A DNA stretch of 64,000 bases from Phoronis australis (Eukaryota; Phoronida; Phoronidae): positions 498,716-562,715 of the forward strand of contig NMRA01000166.1 of NCBI GenBank assembly GCA_002633005.1, given 5' to 3'. Of this stretch, positions 35,817 through 58,000 are shown piece by piece. Position 1 is the stretch's first letter. The number at the start of each line of letters is the position of its first letter. Both the position numbers and the translations under genes were made by a program. The notes below the pieces were generated by a model that worked only from the letters and a program-made list of their open reading frames with translations, was not told the origin of the DNA and searched no databases.

Positions 35817-36549
35817 TCTCCGACTATGAAGTGGACACCTGCTGACACAGCTAGGGAATACAGGGCGAAAAATATGATGACAACCTCGAGTAATCTTCGC
35901 AGATGTTACGGCCATAACAACAACATTTTGTACACCGGCATAAGACGATCACTCAGACCTGAAATGCCGCGAACTACCCCTAGTAGTCTTCCAACAGTCG
36001 GCGTTTACCCCGACTGACATTCGCCGGTAACACACTCTGATAAAGTAAAATGTCAATACAGTGTGTTCTTGGTATGTGACGCGTAAAAGTTTATCAGAGG
36101 CAAAAGCTCACATGGACTCAAATGATAGGCCTACATCTATTCCAGCTGAGTGAAAGTTTGACCCGGAAGTCCAAGGAACCGACAACAGAGACACCTGTGT
36201 GCGTGTTTAGGCAATGAGGTATTTGCCGCTCAGGGGCCCAGGCATAAGTACGGCGTTTTTCCGTTGCTCTCAACTTGTTCGATTCTATAGCCCAACAACA
36301 AGTTTGAAAGATGACCCCTGTGGCCAATATCTTACACGACTAATTAACTCCATTCTGGCATTTATGGTTAGAGGGCCAACTCTCTTTTGTTCGATAATTC
36401 AGTACTCTAATCTCCAATGGATCGGTATCTTCTAGTAGCCTGACTGGGCTGTGCTGTTAAAAATAAAAGTTAATTTATTACATATTTGAATATAAAGCAG
36501 TTGCATTTCTGAAATCCTTGTCAAATGGTGATCATGTTTAGTGTTTGAA

Positions 36550-36690
36550 CAGTGGCGGATCGGATCTAGGATATCACAAGGGGGAGGCAACATTTTGCCA
36601 TGATTCCGCTAAAGCGATTTGCTCAAAGCACGATTGTAGATGCGCATAGCACCGAATGGGGGGATGTCGGGAGGGGGATTTGACACGGAA
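36550..36690. mobile_element. Truncated hAT-like MITE (CAGTGGCGGAT end)
   Basis: Starts cagtggcggatcggatct and has a G-rich interior with gggggaggcaac; the opposite end is not identifiable. Confidence 0.4.
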
Positions 36691-38920
36691 AAGTGTCAAC
36701 ACGAAGCAGGAAAAATTGCAAGCGCTACAGACTCTCACAACCTGGCGCATTGTCCTGCACGAGCAAGACCCAATTAAGTCGGTGTAATTACCCGACCGTA
36801 AACTGTCGTATCACTGCCTGTACATACTGGCGAATTTTCAAAATGCATTAATAAATAATTTTTGTTAAAAACGAATACCACGAAGGTATTCAGCTGGCCG
36901 AAAACACTGAACCAGGTAAGGTTTTGGATTTTTCAAAAATCGATGAACTTAAAACCTAAAAACTACAACTAAACATTGGGTACGATTGAAGATAAACGAC
37001 CAAGCGCATAGATACAATAGGGGGATTTACAAACGCTGATCAGAGTTAACAATATGTCACATAGATTATTCTTTTAATATTCTTTCAATCTCGTTTAACC
37101 AGATTTTTGACTAGGAAACAGTTGTATTTAACTTGCACCCACTCTATATTTTTATGGCTGACAAAAATCTAGAATAGTTATATAGTTAGTGCAACCGAAA
37201 TCATCCAGAGATTCCAAATCATCAGTTTGGCTATCACCATTTGCACTTTTGTATAAATTTCATGATTTGAGTTCTAATAAAGATTAAACTTGAACTAATG
37301 ACACGTGTGGTTTTGTTCGCTGTGAAATGTTTAATGTACTTGTAGCTGTAAACTGGAAAGTTCAAGGATGGGTTCTCAATTAGCTAAACTAATTAAGTTT
37401 CGCTGGCGATCGGGTACTTCAAGTTTAAAAACAAAATAAAAAGATATCAACCCGTTCCTGGTAAGAAAAAAAAACAACAACATGAATATTAAAATAAAAT
37501 AACAAAAACCGGTATGACATATTCAAAATCATCGTTCCTTTGGGAAGTTGCCCATGGTCAAGATAAACACAAATTAACTGTTTTAGTCATTTCGTACTAG
37601 TAATATTTAAAATGTATCAAGTTAAAACTGCTCTCTACAGTTGCAGGTTGTAACTTTGTGAAAATGACGTAGAAAACCAATTTGGGTGTACTAACAACCA
37701 TCATTTTTGAGACAGTATACCTTTCGACTTCATTAGCTCAGATCTACGTCAATACGATTAACGAGCGAGCTGAATAGGCATCATAAAAGTTGGCTGGGGC
37801 TAAGGGAATCTGAACGGTGACCAGCTTAAGCGAGAAGTTCTCCACATGGCGTTAAGCCTACCAACTGCCAAACTTTCAAATCGGGCTTTTCTAACTGAGT
37901 GATTACACCTCATCACATATTCCGATGGAAATATTTAGTCAGTGAATGGCTTGACGTAATTTTTCATCTGATAGTGTTTTTGTTAAAAGTTGCTTACATC
38001 GCTGGAAATGGGAACAGCCCACTATTCCGGAAACGCACACACGTGTAGCCTACAGGCATGCATGTCAATCCACTAATCCACAATCGAATTGGACACTGGA
38101 TGAAAAACATACCTGTGTTTGACGAGCACTTTTGATTCCAAATTTGAAAACTCCTGCCCTTTACCGCAATATCAGATAACAAACCCATTTTCTGCTGTTT
38201 TGTTTCTTGGTCGATTTTAAGGCATTCACACAGCACGGTGATTTTTTGGGAGTTCTCTCGCTGCTGTATAGCTTGGCTAGGTATAGACATTTACTTCTAA
38301 GCTCCCTTATTACTCGTCGGTGTAACCACAACGTATGTTCAATGCCGACGAGTAACGTAAAGCCTCCTCGATCTAATCGTCTGCACGATCCTGTCATCTA
38401 CCGCGCAAATACCACTCGGTACGACCCGATGATTACGTGAAGCGCTATGAATCGACGCAAATTCAAAATTATTAATAACTTAGTTATCATTGTAGTTAGT
38501 AGTACCAGTAGCTGCAACAATTTTGTAGTTGTCCATCTGTATCCTATCTTTAACGGACAGACTGGGGCTCAGGACAAGTTTCCCGGCACGGACGGGGGTT
38601 CGTTCGAACCCCTCTAACCACCTGGGTACGGGTCTGACTGTTGTCATACCAGACAGAAGACTGTGCTTGGCAGTCAGTAACAAAGAAGCTAGATGTTATC
38701 ACACGCTCACAATCCTCTGCGTCTCTTAAAGTCACTGAACGGGAAAGCGCCATCATGGACCATAGAAACTCTGTGCTTTCTAGGCCCAGGGAGTGCTCGA
38801 ACCGGGGTTACTTGGGTAACGGGGTGACAACTGTTTCACACTCAAATTCAATTCCGCATGAAAAGGAACGTGACTTCAGTTATCACGGGCGGAACCAAAA
38901 TATTTATTATAAATATATGG

Positions 38921-39030
38921 AGGGGGGCGGGGCGGCAGGGCAGTGTATGAACCAAGATTTTGCCCTCGAACTGCCAAATGGAATCTGGGGGAGTTTTAGG
39001 GGCGGGGCATGGCTTCTAAATCCGCCACTG
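38921..39030. mobile_element. Truncated hAT-like MITE (CCGCCACTG end)
   Basis: Contains ctgccaaatggaatctgggg and ends taaatccgccactg, matching the right half of the copy at 10927; the left half is missing. Confidence 0.5.
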
Positions 39031-39937
39031 GTTATGCAGTTGTTCAGCTGGACCCGACAGTCGACTTCTTAATTCACTAAACAGGAAACAAAAACTCAAT
39101 TTGGATAACGTTGGACAAAGCGGTTACTATTTCTGGTTAAGAGTAATTTTACACTGTCATACTTTTGCTGAAATGATACGGTATCATTTGCACTTCTTGT
39201 GATAATTTTAAAGGACCGGCGACCATGCCCGGCACTAGATCGCTAGCATGTTTATTTTGCAGTCCTTTTATCTACATATCATACTGCGGGTAGTTGGTAT
39301 TGCATGACTTTGACCCTAGAAAGGGGCTCAGTCTGTCTGCATGTTAAGTGGAGTGTTCGCTTTCAGTTACTCCCAGAGTCAAGCCAGAACTGTGGATTAA
39401 TAGTTGGTCACATGATTTACCCAAATCAGGTTGTACTAGCCCTCGCTCACTCGGCTATTGCCTGCCGGCGTACTGAGATTTTTTATTTTTTACATGATCA
39501 TCTTTTTCTGTTGTTGTAAGTTGAGTCATATACGAATATGTTATCCTTTGAATTTGTTGCTGAGTTGCACTTCGGCCAAACCGAGAATTTCTGAAAATAA
39601 AGTCCAGAATATTCGTTAAACCGGCCACCTTTCAAAAACGTCAAGGAAAGTCGAATATCACACCTGGGCGTATTTTACGAAATTGTGTCAAACATTTGAT
39701 GAGGCAGTTTAAAGCAAATATTTTTTATAGTTATTCACGCAAGATATTGTCCAAGTACTCAATCATTACCATTTAACCAGGCCGTTCAGTGGGCTTGTAT
39801 AGCTGCCTAGTGGACCAGATGCTTCTCTACACCAACCAGTGTCGGCGTCTGCCCTGCACTGAGGGATATCTCAAAAACTGACCTAAGCACCTATTGTGTG
39901 ATACAGAGCAATTATCGCATTAGCGATGTATGCCAGG

Positions 39938-40015
39938 CCATGGGCGGCGCACCATAGGGGTCTGGAGGGGTGGGAGGGGCTATAGAACCCCACTTCAGTG
40001 CTGTGCCGCCTAGAT
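39938..40015. repeat. ATGGGCGG-type short repeat copy
   Basis: Reads atgggcggcgcaccatagg, a G-rich middle, then ccccacttcagtgctgtgccgcc. It resembles the tandem pair at 47144-47284, so it is probably a small dispersed repeat. Confidence 0.45.
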
Positions 40016-40814
40016 AGATGAATTTGAAGTGCTAGCTCAAAATTTTGTTTGCACTCAATGATGTTTGGCCTATTTAACCTGATTGGATGGCTCGACTACT
40101 TAGAAAGTAATGCATTTTATTGGCATGTAGGCTTACACCTATACACTGAAATTGAAAAGAATTCCTTGCAAAACGTAGGAGAAATAACATTTTGAAAATT
40201 AGCTAACCATTGCATTTATTACTTTCGGTGGATTATGAGTCAAAAAATGATATCAATTTTTATAAAATTTAAGGATTGCTCAAACGTACTAGGAAAGTTG
40301 AGTGGTTTGAGAGTTATTAAGCTGGAAAAGGTCGGAAAGGAAAATAAGAAGAAAAAGGAAAAAACCCGAGAATAACAAGACCCTGCACGGGTACACCCAG
40401 AGTAAATATAGTAGAAAAAATTTATCAAAAATAATTCTGTGTGACTGGTAGTTGGATAAGGAACCATGCAGAGTTATTTCGAGCTCCTAAAAAGACACCC
40501 TTTCATGGGGAGTTTTGCCAGAAAAGGCACCCTTTCATAGGGAAACTAGATATGAAGAAAGTCAATCAATGACCAGCATGTCCAAAAATCCTCTAACTTC
40601 CATGGAGGCATCACTGACCTCCTGAGGTTGGTGTATCAACTCATTAGCCCAGGTATCAGTAGAGGTTTGATGATGCCCGATGCGATTTTTTCATTGGATG
40701 CCATTCTCTCTACTCAAATGCATGGACCCTAGTACTAAGAAAAGTAAAAAATATGAAACATAAAATAGAAACTTCGTTCAATTTAACTACAAACCAGTCA
40801 TAAGTTCAAAAAAG

Positions 40815-40830
40815 TTTATTCATATTTATT
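40815..40830 (-). promoter_or_regulatory. PEX2 polyadenylation signals
   Basis: Two closely spaced minus-strand AATAAA hexamers (40825-40830 and 40815-40820) lie about 200 bases past the PEX2 stop codon. Confidence 0.55.
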
Positions 40831-41026
40831 CATAGTGACTGGATGCTCCATGACATGGATGCCAGGGACCATCGCCCCATTACCCATCCTGTCCCACCTC
40901 CCTTTTCTGCACACTACTTCCAGGAATTGGATAGACCACTAAAGAGCATTGTTAAAAGACAATAACAAGTTAGGAAATTTCCTTTCATTGTATTGTTATA
41001 CACTCCTCCAACTGGCCTTGATGCCT

Positions 41027-41807
41027 TCAGCTTCTCTTTACACCAAAAGTCAGCAATATTGGTTGTATCTGAGCTGTTTCATGGCCACAACCTGGACATG
41101 TGAATGAAGGATCAGCTTTAAGATTTGCAGTTATGCAATAATAACAAAACACATGGCTACATCCCACTTCCTGTGGAAGACAAGGCCATTCGCCACACAC
41201 AATGCACTGTTTGTAGTCAGCTGGACAACGAATTTTCATCGTGGCATCAGGCTTCTTGTAGATGTATCTTGATAGTGTATTCTTGATACGACAGAAATTT
41301 ACAAAAGGCAAAATGAACATGAGGAACTCGGCAAAACCGTGCCACAGCAATTCTCGACTCATATATTCGAAGCTGACTTGTCTAATGAGCTGTCTTTCAG
41401 GATAAACAACTTGAATACCTAAGAGTCTTTCTAATATAAACTGATACTTCCCTTTACAAAGAAATATCAAGAAATTCAACAGTGAGAGAACCTTAAAAAC
41501 TCTCTCGCACAAAGTCACCATTTTTAGACATAAATGCACAGTTGAGTCGTCAGGAATCCATCCTGAAAATCCTGGAAGCCTGTCTTGAAACCAGGATAAT
41601 CCAATAGTTAGAATGGCATACACATATTTTTGTCTTTGCGTTATCCAGTCTCCCTTAACATAAGACCAGATGTTCTTGTACTTTAGTGACAACATTTGTT
41701 GCCCAACAGTGGCGCCATGAGCTTTAAGGGATAATGCCCATATAGCTGCTTTCAAAGTGGCATTCAGTTCAGGTTCCACTTTATCCAGAAGTCCTGGGGG
41801 TAGATAT
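41027..41807 (-). CDS. PEX2: PEX2 coding exon 2 (residues 40-299, RING domain)
   Basis: Acceptor ttgtttcag. The exon carries the membrane domain and the whole RING finger and ends FGVKRS then TGA. Two PEX2 helical motifs (RELLWHGFAEFL and ATVGQ) identify the family. Confidence 0.95.
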
Positions 41808-42360
41808 CTGAAACAAAGTAACAGTATGCTGAACTATGCATTCAGAAATCATAAAATTTACTTGTAATCTAACATACAGTCAATTTTAAAAAGAATGAGA
41901 ATGTCACAAGTCACTATGTCACATTTACAGACTGAAACAAAGAATCATTTCTCATACTTGATTTGGCTGGAATTTTTTAGCCATCAAATTAAGCTATTAG
42001 TAAGAATTCCTTCAAACCAATAGGCTACTGTGCATGAATAATAAACTACGGCAATTTAACTGATAGAGTTTGGCTGGAACTAAGACAAATGTTGACATGA
42101 ATGTTTAGTGTTCTACCTAACAAAATGAAACAACTCTTGCCTACTCAGCTGTATGACCCATGGACTCGTGTGAGATCAAAGCTTGACAGGACCTCAGGTT
42201 CTCAAGAGAGCTGAACACATGTCAACCACAGAAATACAAACCTGAATGCATTGAGAAACTGTGCTTTCAAGACATGATGAAGTTCATTGTCTAGTTCTGT
42301 TGCATCCAATTGACTGATGCGTAATGCGGGATAACCTCCATTGTGACTAGCAGGAGGCAT
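41027..42360 (-). CDS. PEX2: Peroxisome biogenesis factor 2 (peroxin-2, RING-type ubiquitin ligase)
   Basis: Two coding exons, 42242-42360 and 41027-41807, join in phase 2 to give 299 residues (human PEX2 has 305). PEX2 is an integral peroxisomal membrane protein that, with PEX10 and PEX12, ubiquitinates the import receptor PEX5. Seen: the N-terminal LRISQLDATELDNEL; the ATVGQQMLSLKY motif; the hydrophobic stretch LNFLIFLCKGKY; FEYMSRELLWHGFAEFLMF; and a C-terminal C3HC4 RING with Cys241, Cys244, Cys256, His258, Cys261, Cys264, Cys277 and Cys280. The start is the first in-frame ATG downstream of a candidate 5'-UTR acceptor near 42414. It is divergent from ACAT2. Confidence 0.95.
42242..42360 (-). 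CDS. PEX2: PEX2 coding exon 1 (residues 1-39)
   Basis: Encodes MPPASHNGGYPALRISQL onward and ends with two bases of an Arg codon at donor gtttgt. An acceptor-like tttttcag at about 42414 suggests a non-coding 5' exon further upstream, not located. Confidence 0.88.
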
Positions 42361-42894
42361 ACTGTCTTGATTACTTGGTCGTGGATCAACACATCGCACT
42401 TACGTGTACACCACTGAAAAATAACAGAATTTTATCCAAATCAATCAAATAAATTATGTGGGCTGATAGTTAATTAGCCATCCACCAAACACCACTCATC
42501 TCCGAATTACTAGTTCAGTAAACAACCTCCTTTTTCAGAAAAAACAATGGTTTGGCCAATGCAACAGGCATGGGTAGGAGGAAGACTAGAAAAAGAGCAC
42601 CAAAGGTCCAAGCCAAGAACTTGTGTGGCAACTTAAATCTAAGATTAGGAGAACAAATCCCAAAATCTTAGATATCAAGACACTTTCTCTAAATCTGGGA
42701 AAGGTCACGGGGTTTTCATTAATTTCGGCTCCAGATGGACTGATGCTATTGGTTCTGTTGTCACTCGTCAGGTGAGCGACTGGTGGGCAAGGGTGAAATG
42801 AACGGCAACTTGGGGACACTTCGCAATGAATAGAGAAAGGCTTACTCAAAATTTTTACTGGAGGAGAGGGTATTTTAGAACGAACAAAGGGGCC

Positions 42895-43000
42895 CATGCT
42901 AGTGGAATCAATGAGGAGGCAGTGTGGCCTGGTTGATAAGTGCCCGCTTTCTTTACTCAAGGTCGTGGGTTCAAGTCCCACCAGGTCACACTGCTAAACC
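42895..43000 (+). repeat. tRNA-like SINE fragment with inverted ends
   Basis: Has tggcctggttgataagtgc, A-box-like, and gtcgtgggttcaagtcccac, a good B box and T stem. Outer sequences cagtgtggcctgg and ccaggtcacactg are inverted. The cloverleaf lacks a proper D arm, so it is not called as a tRNA gene. Confidence 0.45.
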
Positions 43001-43294
43001 CTTGAGCCAGGTTTCTAGCTCCTCAGCTCGGTTTTAACCATATATTTAAAATATTTCCAGTTGATCAGTGCAATGGGCCCACATGCGAGGCCTGCGCACG
43101 TCTGGTACAACATGTATCAGACTGCCTGCAATTATTTATTTTTTAGGGGAATCAATGGCAATGTTGAGCTCAATACAAATTTTGTGTGAACTTGCTGGAG
43201 TGGGATACTCTAACAATGTTTAATAAGTGCTATTGGTATCGATAGAACAAAAATTCATTCACATTATCATGATGAACCTTTTTGTTGGAAATGT

Positions 43295-43442
43295 CAGTGC
43301 TGTAGTGGGGCGTAGGTGCAGCAAACCACCTTTTTTGGCATTTGAACGTAGCGCCTACGCACCGTAAGTTATGTTCAGTGCTCAAGGTGATGCGGTGGGC
43401 ATTGGGTGCCTACTTACCTCTAATTTTACCACTACAGCACTG
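43295..43442. mobile_element. 148-bp MITE of the 6252-8911 hAT-type family (reverse)
   Basis: Ends cagtgctgtagtgg and ccactacagcactg, exactly the termini of the large element, in the opposite orientation to the copy at 34559. Flanking octamers do not match, so the duplication has decayed. Located between PEX2 and ACAT2. Confidence 0.68.
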
Positions 43443-43614
43443 CATATGCTGTGTTAAGTTTGATGTGTATGGCTAGACCTGAGCACCTGTGAGATGTGCT
43501 GATGAGTCATAACTCAGTGTATTTAGGCATAATGTACTGGTGAAGATCATAAGACTTGAATGCTATGCTGTGGGCATGGCGAGGGATAGTAATACATATA
43601 TTTATATGTGGGCA

Positions 43615-44395
43615 CTAGTCGAGACGGTGGCATTGTCTAGGGTGTATACTGACCACCGTCTGGCCTAGTAGAGATGGTGTAGCTCATACACTGGAACCTT
43701 TTTGGAGAATTATGCCTCACACTGACTAAAACATCAAAGTAACATTGTAATAAATACCTGTTGTGCGTAGAGGGCCACCTTCGGAGGCCATCAATGTCTT
43801 TAATTCCTTCCAACTTTAACAAATACTCCCAGTGTCAAACTTTTTCTTTGTGCAGTCTTTCGTTCAGTTCCCAAAATTGTTAACCAGTGGCGGATTTAGG
43901 GAAGGGGGGCCAAGGGGACCATGCATAGCCTTTGAACAAACCCCGTTTACAACTTTTTTTTAGTCATTGGGTCCACAAACTCAAAATTTCAACACCCCCT
44001 GCATCCCTACTGTTTAGGGTGGATGCGCGCATGTGGTGAAATTCTGGTTATTCCTGTGCCCTGACCCCCTGGCCCTAACTCAAAATCTTGGATCCGTACC
44101 CGTTAACTGCCTATTTTTGCACTGCGCACCCCAGGGGACATGACGTCATGCAACTTGCCGTGCAAAGGGTTAAAAATGACCAGTTTTCGATTTTGGGAAC
44201 TTAACGAGTGACTGCTCAAAGAAAGTTTGATAATGGGAGTATTTGATCTAGTTGGAAGGAATTAAAGACATCGACAGCCTCCTAAGAGTCCTAAGCCGCG
44301 CGCAACAAAAATCTTCCGGCGTATGAAACCATAGGACTAGGAGACACGTTCTCTACTGGGCCAGCTAGAGACGGTGGTCATTGTCTAGGGTAGGC
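43615..44395. repeat. Foldback/inverted repeat block with nested MITE
   Basis: 43780-43838 and 44225-44286 are inverted copies, both holding ggaaggaattaaagacat in one sense. They flank the MITE at 43885-44100. Outside them, gagacggtgg and cattgtctaggg recur in direct orientation near 43620 and 44370. Confidence 0.6.
43885..44100. mobile_element. hAT-like MITE, GGCGGATCC family (reverse, shortened)
   Basis: Starts cagtggcggatttaggg and ends tcttggatccgtacc, with the aaaccccgtttac and cctgtgccctgac landmarks of the family. Confidence 0.6.
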
Positions 44396-44764
44396 AATTG
44401 CATCGACCTGGATGCCGCAGGCATACAGGCCAACCGAGGGGCAACGTGTTGACTATGACAAATGTCTAGACTAGGGCAGAGAAGTATGTCATGATTGAAA
44501 AACCAATCTGCACTCCATTTCGTTCGGGGAATGACGAACCACGTCGGGAAAGGGGAATTGATGATCTCTGGTAATACTCACACTTCCTCGGTGAAATTCT
44601 AGAGTCACAGTTGTACGATAAATATGAAGAGAATCTAAAAAACTTAATTGCTTGGCGGACTGAGAGAAAGCGAAACAACGTCAACGCTGATAGCACCCCG
44701 ACTTCGATTCAGCGAACCTTTGAACAGGAAATGGTTTAGCGCCATCTACTGGCGCTTTTGAAAG

Positions 44765-54785
<10,021 letters not shown>

Positions 54786-55066
54786 TTCTAGGAGGAAAGC
54801 ACATGGGTTTGGAAACGCTCTTTTGCGACAGGCCAGTTGTTTCACTACAAATGACGCTTGATGACTGAAGATGGCACAAAGACTGAAGTCAAATTACTAA
54901 GGATCATAAATTATGCGTTAATATCGATTAACTGGTGACCATTATCATTTGTACAACATAACAATCTATTGTGGTGTCTTAATATATACAAAGAATGACA
55001 TGCTTAATGATGTATCTAACAACAGATTTATTTACTGACTGACTAAATACTTAATTTATTTCAAGA

Positions 55067-55072
55067 AATAAA
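55067..55072 (+). promoter_or_regulatory. ACAT2 polyadenylation signal
   Basis: An AATAAA hexamer lies 282 bases past the stop codon, giving a 3' UTR of about 300 bases. Confidence 0.55.
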
Positions 55073-58000
55073 GAGGTCTCTTTATCTTATTACTGCAGCT
55101 AAGTGTTAACCCTCAATCACTGTAACCATACAGAGAATGAAAGAACTTAAGTTCTGACCATCAGGTTGCCTCATTTTCCATGTTTTAGTGGAGTACAAAT
55201 GGAGGCATACACAAGCCACACCTAACCTCTGTCATTCCGTTCCAGTTTTCCCCAAGGCACATGCCCAATTTACCTATAGCGTTAACGGTGTACACGAAGG
55301 TTGCAAAGCTTTGAAATCCATTCATATTTAGCTGATTGTCAAATATGAATCAATTGTTTTGAGCTACAAAATTGTATTGGATCACCTGTCAAAATGTCAC
55401 AGGGAATTCTCAATTATCACAGCCGTGCATGCATAAGAGACATCAACTTCACTTTTGTCACATGCAAGATACAATTTTTTATCAGTAATCTATGAATTCC
55501 ATACTTTTACGATCTGTGAAAAAAGAACCATCGCGTGATACAGCATAAAATGACAACAATACAATGACAGCCTACTTGGCACAGTAAATACATGACAAAT
55601 TGTAAACCGGTAATAGAATTCTCAAAATGTCGCAGAATTTCAGATCACTGAATTTTTTTCACGGAATGTCACCGATGTCACAGTGAATCTACTCTGGACT
55701 AAAAACTTTGTACGGTATACCCTTGTTAGCCTAAAATATTCAGACCACAGTCCAGCAGACTATATATTTTGTGAAATATCGAAGTAGCTTCAATTTTTGG
55801 CAACAATCTAGATACACTTCGAAAGTATTCTGGCTCTGAAGACATCCAAATTCTCGGCTGGTTTGCCATTTCCATTTTCCTGTCTTTTGAGAACGCGATC
55901 TGGCACTGCCCTACGGCTCGACTACAGTATATAGGTGCTCTTGATGCATTACAGATAGTAACATATCTGCTACATGTCACATGTAGCAGATCTTTGTGAA
56001 CACATGAAAATTTTCTTCTAATAGTCAGCATTTGGGAACTTGCAAGTTTTTACGCATGTGTAGGGAGTGCACAACTAACATTTCTTGACCATTATTTGCT
56101 TCAAATTGCATTTATTTGAATAAAAATTTGTTTGGTGCAATCATGCAGACTCATAAACAGTCGTAACACAAATACAGGGTTTGGAAATCGGGAATGTCCA
56201 CTTAGACAAATGTAGCGACCAAAAACGTTCCACGTCAAGAAAGTTATCTTTGAGAAAAGCTGGATTTCCACACACTGTTTTAACTTTCTGCGAAACTACT
56301 TCTTTTGAAACATTCAAACCAACTTCTAACAAGATGATGGAATTGTAAAACGTTTAGTCAGGTTGCATATCACACAGGAACAAAGACTGGCAGCAAGGCA
56401 TTCATTTGCTGAGGGGCTGAATGGAAGAACTTAATGTGCCCTTTCCTACTCCAAAAAGACAGCGTCATACGTTTTATTTTTTCGTGCACAAACAGATTTT
56501 TGGTGGGCGCACCCTAAAAGCCCTACAAGTGTTTTGGCACCACCAAAAAGGGCTTTTACACACCTCCTCAAAAGACCTTCCTAGGAGACCCCCTACTCTA
56601 TTCCAATCCGATTTGTAGGAAAAGGATTTCTTATTCACTAGCGCATTCAATTTTTCCATACGACACATGGAGAGTGAAGCCATTTTGATCGATTACTTTT
56701 TAACAAATAATGCCAGAATTTTTAAACACAGGTTGTGTGGAATCTTGTCAGTGCAAGGCATGCGTAGGTCCTCATTTAGTGCAGGCCCATCTTAAGCTTA
56801 CATTTTGCCCATTAGTAAATCTTCTGTGGTAATTGAGAATGGACCCTGATCATGTCCTGCCTGCATGCAATTGAGTGCTAGCATACCCCAAGCCCATTAT
56901 TTAGTGAATTACCTAGGTGCTCCATTCATGGAGGTGGGTTATACTTTACAAGGAGACATACTGTCTTAGTTTCTTTCACATTGGCACCAAGCCCGCAAGA
57001 TGTGTGTATCACTTGACTTTTTTACCATGGCATGGATCGGCGTGGGGCCCCTGGGCAAGTGCCTTAGTGGGTCCTGTGGTAAAGACGGCACTGGAGACCC
57101 GAGTTACTTTAAATGGCGAACAAACTTCCGAGCAGAATATTGTACCCAGAAGCTTCATCGTGGAAGCAAATTCATTCCCAGCCACAAGGAATCAGTTAGG
57201 ATTCAATCCTAGATATTATCGAGAATGCTCAGGCTCCAAGGCCATGATGAACAGAAGTCCACGGCACAAAATTATAGTGCTATCGTGAACAGCTGTCCTT
57301 TGGACATTGTAACTGAGCTTTCCTTGTGATTTTCGAGTGCAAGAGTTTACTTCAACATTTTACACTGTAATATATACCGTGTATTGAAAAGCTGTAATAA
57401 GTGCCAGGTATTGAAACATGCACTATTGCATTGTGCCTGTAAGGATGTAAAACATAACAAATCCAGAGATGAGATTTAGACAGATGATTAACAACAATGG
57501 TTTTATTAACAATATAAAATTGGAAGGAATAAAATAGGCTAATGAGACACATGCTTCATTTTACGTTGTATACACACTACTAGTAGCATAATTTGACAGA
57601 GCTTCCTCATCCTCAAAGGTGCCTCACCTTATTACACATTCTTTTCTCATGACTTTAATTTGCTTGCTCTGTGAATAACTACTGCTTGGCTAGCTTGGAA
57701 AACACTATTGGTGAGTAAGGAAAATCAAGCATGTTGAGCCAGTTACATTTTTCATTGTTTGTATTCAACACTTGGGCAACCTCTTGTTCACCCATAAGAT
57801 AGCTTGTGCGGTGCAGTAAAGTGTGCTAAAGTAAGAAAGTCTGTCATTTGTTAATAAGGCTGTGAAATATTAACCTTGAATAATATTGATCAAGCCTGAA
57901 TAATATTGATCAAGCATCAATAATATGTTAGTGTATTTTTCAACTTGATTGATCTTGCCAGTAAAATCTTTCAGGCTAGATAAATTTATTGTCTTAACTT

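Larger units (their letters stand above)
35817..40814. other. Intergenic between ACOT/BAAT start and PEX2 end
   Basis: This 5-kb interval should hold the ACOT/BAAT promoter and any non-coding first exon, but no TATA box or CpG-rich promoter stands out. It contains MITE scraps near 36550, 38921 and 39938. Open frames are short and unrecognised. Confidence 0.4.

Noticed and set aside
42586-42981. A 131-codon minus-strand open frame
   Set aside because: It runs through a tRNA-like SINE and shows no domain; the apparent start of the protein is the translated B-box region.
42905-42985. A possible tRNA gene
   Set aside because: A good B box and T stem are present, but the D arm and a proper 7-bp acceptor stem cannot be formed around it.
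56917-57288. A 123-codon plus-strand open frame between ACAT2 and CHMP1B
   Set aside because: No recognisable domain, an overlapping open frame in another phase, and no splice partners.
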